DNA of 64,000 nt from the NCBI RefSeq assembly GCF_000311985.1, contig NZ_HE978585.1, positions 342,346 to 406,345 on the forward strand, given 5' to 3'. This DNA is from Kallipyga massiliensis ph2 (GTDB lineage Bacteria; Bacillota; Clostridia; Tissierellales; Peptoniphilaceae). Position 1 is the first letter of the stretch. Every line of letters begins with the position of its first letter. The notes under the pieces were generated by a model that saw nothing but the letters and a program-made list of their open reading frames with translations, did no database searches and had not been told where the DNA came from. Of this stretch, positions 60,350-64,000 are shown one piece after another. Made by a program: the position numbers and the translations under genes.

Positions 60350-61356
60350 TGGTCCCCCCCTTGGAGGATGGATTGGGTCAGCTGATCCAGGTCCTCATCC
60401 GAATAGCAGGAAACTTGGAGGTCCCATCCCTTCCTCCGCTTAATAATCTGGACCTGCCTCCCCAGAGACTGGCTGAGCCGGTCTTCCAGGTCAGTTAAAT
60501 ACACGTTCTTGTTGGATTTCTTTCGGTTCCGCTTTTCTTCCTTATTGACATTGGTTTTTCCTTCGATAAAGAGATGGCGGAGTCTTTCCCTCTTCTTGAG
60601 GTCCTTCTCCCCCAGGAGGGTCCTTGCCTGGGAGGAAGTAAGCCGTCCCTCCCGGAGGGCGGCCAGGGAGGCATCATCCAGCTGGAGGAGGCGAGTAGCA
60701 TTGGCCACATAGGCCCGGGACTTCCCCAGGGCATCAGCCAGATTTTGCTGGGTCAAGGTATAGGCCTCCATCAGGGTCCGGTAGGCCTGAGCCTCCTCCA
60801 AAGGATTGAGGTCTTGACGCTGGACATTTTCCACCACGGACAGGAGGGCCGCCTCCTCCACATTCTCCTCACGGATGAGGACGGGGACTTCCTTGAGACC
60901 GGCCAACTTGGCCGCTCGGAAGCGGCGCTCCCCGGCCACAATCTCATAGGGGGCCCGGCCCGGGGCCGTATGCTTGGCCACCAGGAGGGGCTGGAGGATC
61001 CCATACTTTTTAATGGATAGGGCTAATTCTTCTAAGCTTTCCTGGTCGAAGTCCTTCCGGGGCTGGTCGGGATTGGCCTCGATCTCCTCCACCGGAAGAA
61101 GGAGGCCCAGGCCCTTGGGATCAGAATGGCCGGCCGCATCCTCTTTCGCTTCTGCTTTCGCTTCTGCCTTTGGCATTTTCTTTGCCGCCGGAGCACTTGT
61201 TCGACGGTCTTTTCCTCTTGTCGATCCCCCTGCCTTGGTCTTTTGGATCTTCTTTTTATCTGCAGGAGGGGCCGGGGCCTTCTGCTGGTCTTCTTCTAAA
61301 GAAAGACCCGGAATCAGGGCACCCAAACCCCGACCCAGTCCACCTTTCTTCGCCAT
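60346..61356 (-). CDS. parB: ParB/Spo0J chromosome-partition protein
   Basis: 336 residues. After GLGRGLGALIPG comes a Lys/Ala-rich linker of about 80 residues (KKIQKTKAGGSTRGKDRRTS...). The ParB N-domain (about 105-200) has PDQPRKDFDQESLEELALSI, YEIVAGERRFRAAKLAGL (CTP-binding GERR) and NPLEEAQAYRTLMEAYTLTQQNLADALGKSRAYVANATRLL, the parS-reading HTH. The C-terminal dimerisation part ends with SYSDEDLDQLTQSIL-like helix. ParB clamps spread from parS and recruit SMC. In operon with the DUF4446 gene. Confidence 0.93.
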   Translation of the reverse strand: MAKKGGLGRGLGALIPGLSLEEDQQKAPAPPADKKKIQKTKAGGSTRGKDRRTSAPAAKKMPKAEAKAEAKEDAAGHSDPKGLGLLLPVEEIEANPDQPRKDFDQESLEELALSIKKYGILQPLLVAKHTAPGRAPYEIVAGERRFRAAKLAGLKEVPVLIREENVEEAALLSVVENVQRQDLNPLEEAQAYRTLMEAYTLTQQNLADALGKSRAYVANATRLLQLDDASLAALREGRLTSSQARTLLGEKDLKKRERLRHLFIEGKTNVNKEEKRNRKKSNKNVYLTDLEDRLSQSLGRQVQIIKRRKGWDLQVSCYSDEDLDQLTQSILQGGDQ

Positions 61357-61428
61357 AAATCCTCCTATCTTTATTTATATAAACTAATAATTATCCGTTT
61401 TCAGTGTACTTCAGCGTTCGCTATTTGG

Positions 61429-62199
61429 CTAATTTCTTTTCTTTATTTCCTTGGCCAAAGCCATATAGGCTTTGGCCCCCTTGGACCCTTTATCATAGGT
61501 GATTACCGATTCCCCGTAAGAGGGTGCCTCTGCCACCCGGATATTCCGGGGAATATGGGTCCTATAGACCTTCTCCCCAAAGAATTTTTCCACCTCATCG
61601 ATAACATCCTGGGACAAGTTGGTCCGAGTGTCTACCATTTGAAGGACGACCCCTTCAATCTCCAGGCTGGGATTGACTTGGTTCTTCACCATATCGATGG
61701 TGGAAACCAGCTGGCTGACTCCTTCCAGGGCATAGTATTCCGATTGGATCGGGATAAGGACCGAGTCGGAGGCCGACAGGGCATTCATGGACAGCATACC
61801 CAGGGAAGGAGGACAGTCAATAAAGATAAAGTCGTAATTCTCCTTAACCGGGTCCAAGGCATCCTTGAGCCGGTCGTGGGGACGGTCTATCGAGATGGCC
61901 TCGATTTCAAAGCCCGTCAGGGCCGGTGTGGAAGGAAGAATATCCAGACGGTTTTCCTTGACCGTCCGAATGGCCTCTCCGATCTCCGTTTGCCCAAGCA
62001 AAACCTTATAAATATCCAGTTCGACCTGGCTCTTGTCCACTCCAAAACCCGAACTCGCATTACCTTGCGGGTCCAGGTCGATGACCAGGACCTTCTTCTT
62101 AAAGAGTCCGGTATAGGCCAGAGCTGCCGCCACATTGATCACCGTGGTCGTTTTTCCCACCCCTCCTTTTTGGTTGTAGACACTAATCACTTTCCCCAT
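61429..62199 (-). CDS. parA: ParA/Soj chromosome-partition ATPase
   Basis: 256 residues. Deviant Walker A KGGVGKTTTVINVA, FIFIDCPPSLGMLS (Walker B) and the VVLQMVDTRTNLSQDVIDEV region are characteristic of small chromosomal Soj. Its ATP-bound dimers bind DNA nonspecifically and move ParB-parS; Soj also modulates DnaA. It overlaps the cinA stop by 17 bases and lies 72 bases ahead of parB. Confidence 0.95.
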   Translation of the reverse strand: MGKVISVYNQKGGVGKTTTVINVAAALAYTGLFKKKVLVIDLDPQGNASSGFGVDKSQVELDIYKVLLGQTEIGEAIRTVKENRLDILPSTPALTGFEIEAISIDRPHDRLKDALDPVKENYDFIFIDCPPSLGMLSMNALSASDSVLIPIQSEYYALEGVSQLVSTIDMVKNQVNPSLEIEGVVLQMVDTRTNLSQDVIDEVEKFFGEKVYRTHIPRNIRVAEAPSYGESVITYDKGSKGAKAYMALAKEIKKRN

Positions 62200-63433
62200 G
62201 GATTCCCTCTTTCACCATTAGCAATGCATAATCGATCGCCCGGTTGGTCGCACGGTGTCGGATTCGGTTTCGTGGGCTATCCCATTGATATTCAAGGATA
62301 CGGGATTTCCCCTTGTAAGCCAGACCAATGAAGACCTGTCCGGCACGGTCGCCGCCGGGTCCGGCAAATCCGGTCGTCGCAATGGCCAGGTCGCAGGCCG
62401 TCTTCTTTTGAAGGCCTTCCAGCATAGCCCGGCAGACTTCCTCCGACACCGCAGTTTTTTCCTCAATCAACTCAGGATCCACTCCTAGAATTTCCGCCTT
62501 GGCCTCATCGCTATAGACAACATAGGCTTCCTTGATAATACATGAGGCCCCCGGAGCATTGATGATCCGGGAGGCCACCATGCCGCCGGTGAAGGACTCC
62601 GCAGTAGACACGGTTGCTCCTTCTTTTGCGAGAAGGTCAACCAAGGCCTCTTCACGACTGGATTCCATAACCCCCAGGACAAGATGGCCCAACCTTTCTT
62701 TAAGCAGGGCTTGACCCCGATCCAAGATCTTTTCCGCCTTGTCCTGGTCCGGCTCCTGGGTCGTCATCCGAACCAGGACTCCATCCGCCTTGACATAAGT
62801 CGCAAAGGTAGGTTCAGTCGAATGATCGGCCAAGTCTTGGATCGCCTGAAAGACCTTCCATTCACCCAGAAGGGCAATCTTTACCTCTCTGGATCGGGTG
62901 GTGGATGTGGAGAATTGGCGTAGAAGGCCAATCAGGTCCTTTTCCATCACCCCTCGCAATTCATTGGGAGGTCCGGGCAGGACAATTAGGTACTTCTCCT
63001 GACCCCGGTCATCAAAAGGCATCCAGGCCCCGGGTGACATGCCCACAGGATTTCGGAGGACAGTCGCCTTTTCAGGGAAGGTATAGATATCTTTAGCCGC
63101 AGCAAAGAATTCCGGATCATCCGCATAATGCTGGGCATGTCTTTCCTTGGTTTCCGGATCTTCCTTCCTTGGACCGCCCACGCAGTCCATAGCAACACGT
63201 TTGGTAATATCGTCCGAAGTGGATCCTAAGCCCCCGGATAAGATAATGATGTCTGACCGAGAAGCTGCTTGTTCTATTTCAACCCTTAACCGTTTATCAT
63301 TATCGCCAACCACTGAAGTGTGATAGATGTTGAAGCCTAACTCAGCGCATACCTTAGAAAGATATTGAACATCTGTATTTACAATATCGCCAAGTAGGAG
63401 TTCCGTTCCTACTGAAATTAATTCTACAATCAT
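62183..63433 (-). CDS. cinA: CinA-family protein (MoaB-like plus NMN-deamidase domains)
   Basis: 416 residues from the ATG after AAGGAG. The N-terminal domain has VELISVGTELLLGDIVNTD, DIIILSGGLGSTSDDITK and PGPPNELRGVMEKDLI, the MoaB/molybdopterin-binding fold of CinA (ADP-ribose pyrophosphatase-like). The C-terminal domain, from about 255 on, has LLAKEGATVSTAESFTGGMVASRI, IKEAYVVYSDEAKAEILGV and ACDLAIATTGFAGPGGDRAGQVFIGL, the PncC nicotinamide-nucleotide amidase fold. It is the first gene of the cinA-parA-parB-DUF4446 run. Confidence 0.92.
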   Translation of the reverse strand: MIVELISVGTELLLGDIVNTDVQYLSKVCAELGFNIYHTSVVGDNDKRLRVEIEQAASRSDIIILSGGLGSTSDDITKRVAMDCVGGPRKEDPETKERHAQHYADDPEFFAAAKDIYTFPEKATVLRNPVGMSPGAWMPFDDRGQEKYLIVLPGPPNELRGVMEKDLIGLLRQFSTSTTRSREVKIALLGEWKVFQAIQDLADHSTEPTFATYVKADGVLVRMTTQEPDQDKAEKILDRGQALLKERLGHLVLGVMESSREEALVDLLAKEGATVSTAESFTGGMVASRIINAPGASCIIKEAYVVYSDEAKAEILGVDPELIEEKTAVSEEVCRAMLEGLQKKTACDLAIATTGFAGPGGDRAGQVFIGLAYKGKSRILEYQWDSPRNRIRHRATNRAIDYALLMVKEGIHGESD

Positions 63434-63448
63434 TGTTTTCTCCTTAAA

Positions 63449-63464
63449 TGTTTCATATGAAACA
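63449..63464. promoter_or_regulatory. parS-like palindrome 1
   Basis: TGTTTCATATGAAACA, a perfect 16-base palindrome between cinA and the upstream gene. The parS consensus is TGTTTCACGTGAAACA; only the central CACGTG differs (CATATG). Confidence 0.6.
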
Positions 63465-63510
63465 TTGTAAAACAATTATATCAGATCAATGGTTCCTGAC
63501 ACTCCCAAAT

Positions 63511-63526
63511 TGTTTCATATGAAACA
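63511..63526. promoter_or_regulatory. parS-like palindrome 2
   Basis: A second exact TGTTTCATATGAAACA, 62 bases from the first. Two identical copies beside parAB favour a ParB or Noc binding site over chance. Confidence 0.6.
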
Positions 63527-63528
63527 AA

Positions 63529-63566
63529 AAATCCCGGATTCAGCAATTTGCGAATCCGGGATTTGA
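63529..63566 (-). terminator. Terminator of the last gene
   Basis: Minus strand AATCCCGGATTC-loop-GAATCCGGGATT followed by TTTT, just after the stop of the partial gene at 63574. The second parS-like site overlaps its distal flank. Confidence 0.8.
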
Positions 63567-63573
63567 AAAATTA

Positions 63574-64000
63574 TTATTCTTGGTTTTCTTGGGCTTTCTC
63601 ATGTCGGTATTCCTCCATGATCGCCCCAAAAATATCTGCAGAGGAAGGTGGGGTGTAGGAGATGGCATTGGCCCCGGCATCAATCGTCTTCAGGATGTGT
63701 TCTTCTCGGTGACCGCCCGTAGCGATGATGGGAAATTCATTGCCAATATCCCGCCGAATTTGTCGGACCAGTTTGGCCGTATCTTTTCCGGCCGATACAT
63801 TCAGTATCTTGGCTCCGGCCTGGACCTTCTCCTTATAGGGGTCATTCGGAGAGATGATGGTAGCAACGACAGGAATGTCCACATACTTGGAAATTTCATG
63901 GATATCCTGACTGGACATGGGTGCATTTACCACCACCCCATAGGCTCCCATGAGCTCCGCCTGGAAGCCCAACAAGAGGGACCGTCTCCCATTGGTGGTC
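63574..64000 (-). CDS. TIM-barrel protein of unknown function, 5'-truncated at window edge
   Basis: 142 codons are open to the window end; the start is beyond it. Visible: TTNGRRSLLLGFQAELMGAYG, then strands VVVNAP, PVVATII, AKILNVSAG, PIIATGG and ANAISYTP spaced like beta/alpha-barrel repeats. GG in IIATGGHREEHILKTIDAGANAIS is typical of a phosphate-binding barrel end. I cannot name the family. It has its own terminator; the parS-like sites lie downstream. Confidence 0.6.
   Translation of the reverse strand, partial: TTNGRRSLLLGFQAELMGAYGVVVNAPMSSQDIHEISKYVDIPVVATIISPNDPYKEKVQAGAKILNVSAGKDTAKLVRQIRRDIGNEFPIIATGGHREEHILKTIDAGANAISYTPPSSADIFGAIMEEYRHEKAQENQE

Noticed and set aside
46461..61387. 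Many long open frames antiparallel to genes in the GC-rich part
   Set aside because: They mirror the strong codon bias of real genes (pncB, helicase, rlmD, parB) and have Gly/Pro/Arg-rich translations without motifs.
1..64000. tRNA, rRNA or riboswitch genes
   Set aside because: I looked for rRNA-like and cloverleaf patterns in the intergenic spaces and saw none I can support; a covariance scan would be needed to exclude small riboswitches.

Overview
The window looks like a low-to-mid GC Firmicute, most likely an anaerobic Tissierellia/Peptoniphilaceae-type coccus. That placement is an inference from gene style (Pta, XPD/DinG-type helicase followed by RlmD, DUF4446 beside ParAB and CinA); nothing here fixes a genus. 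Two composition regimes are visible. About 46.4-64 kb is GC-rich, gene-dense and ordinary (native chromosome near a parAB locus). About 1-46 kb is more AT-rich, with IS copies, toxin-antitoxin modules, decayed genes and phage genes (accessory). The ABC/TetR block at 26.5-30.7 kb is more GC-rich than its surroundings.

Layout. 1-5.9 kb: right end of a prophage or related integrative element (holin, GH25 endolysin with two CW_7 repeats, HTH/zinc protein, SHOCT-like peptide, two overlapping large serine recombinases). 6.0-12.9 kb: minus-strand operon with a TetR regulator, two fused ABC transporters and an ECF transporter (S, T, double ATPase). Its gene order recalls streptococcal siaDEFGH haem uptake. 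13.3-26 kb: a string of small minus-strand accessory genes (GNATs, NTF2-like proteins, LD-carboxypeptidase, SIMPL, Abi, Nudix), several broken. 26.5-33.1 kb: a second TetR plus ABC-pair module, two related membrane proteins and an alpha/beta hydrolase. 33.2-35.3 kb: YafQ/DinJ, GNAT and nucleotidyltransferase genes; 1,166 bp of this is a duplicate of 13.9-15.1 kb. 35.3-46.3 kb: IS30, a truncated Fic gene, an RnlAB system whose toxin carries an RNase H domain, an IS481-type element, SEC-C and HEPN genes, wreckage of a type III restriction-modification pair, and a DUF4143 ATPase. 46.4-64 kb: rlmD, helicase, lipoprotein, trxA, HAD phosphatase, TrmH-type methylase, pncB, GntR/ABC, pta, DUF4446, parB, parA, cinA.

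The main finding is that the intergenic spaces between 16 and 46 kb repeatedly carry a short stretch coding for the C-terminal motif of an RlmD/RumA-type methyltransferase (HVETVVLMSR-like, each ending in a stop codon, all on the minus strand). They match in position the 3' end of the intact rlmD at 46.4 kb but differ from it and from one another. I read them as attachment-site scars: a composite island built by repeated site-specific integration at the 3' end of rlmD, parallel to SCC elements at rlmH in staphylococci. Several scars are fused to a constant GC-rich arm, and two intact scars are bounded by unrelated inverted repeats at the same place. A second unnamed feature is a family of imperfect ~35-bp palindromes arranged in three arrays (16.2, 26.2 and 51.8 kb). 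A third is an operator-like palindrome (GTTAG-N6-CTAAC or a close variant) at both tetR genes, the second ABC pair and the hydrolase, suggesting one shared regulon.
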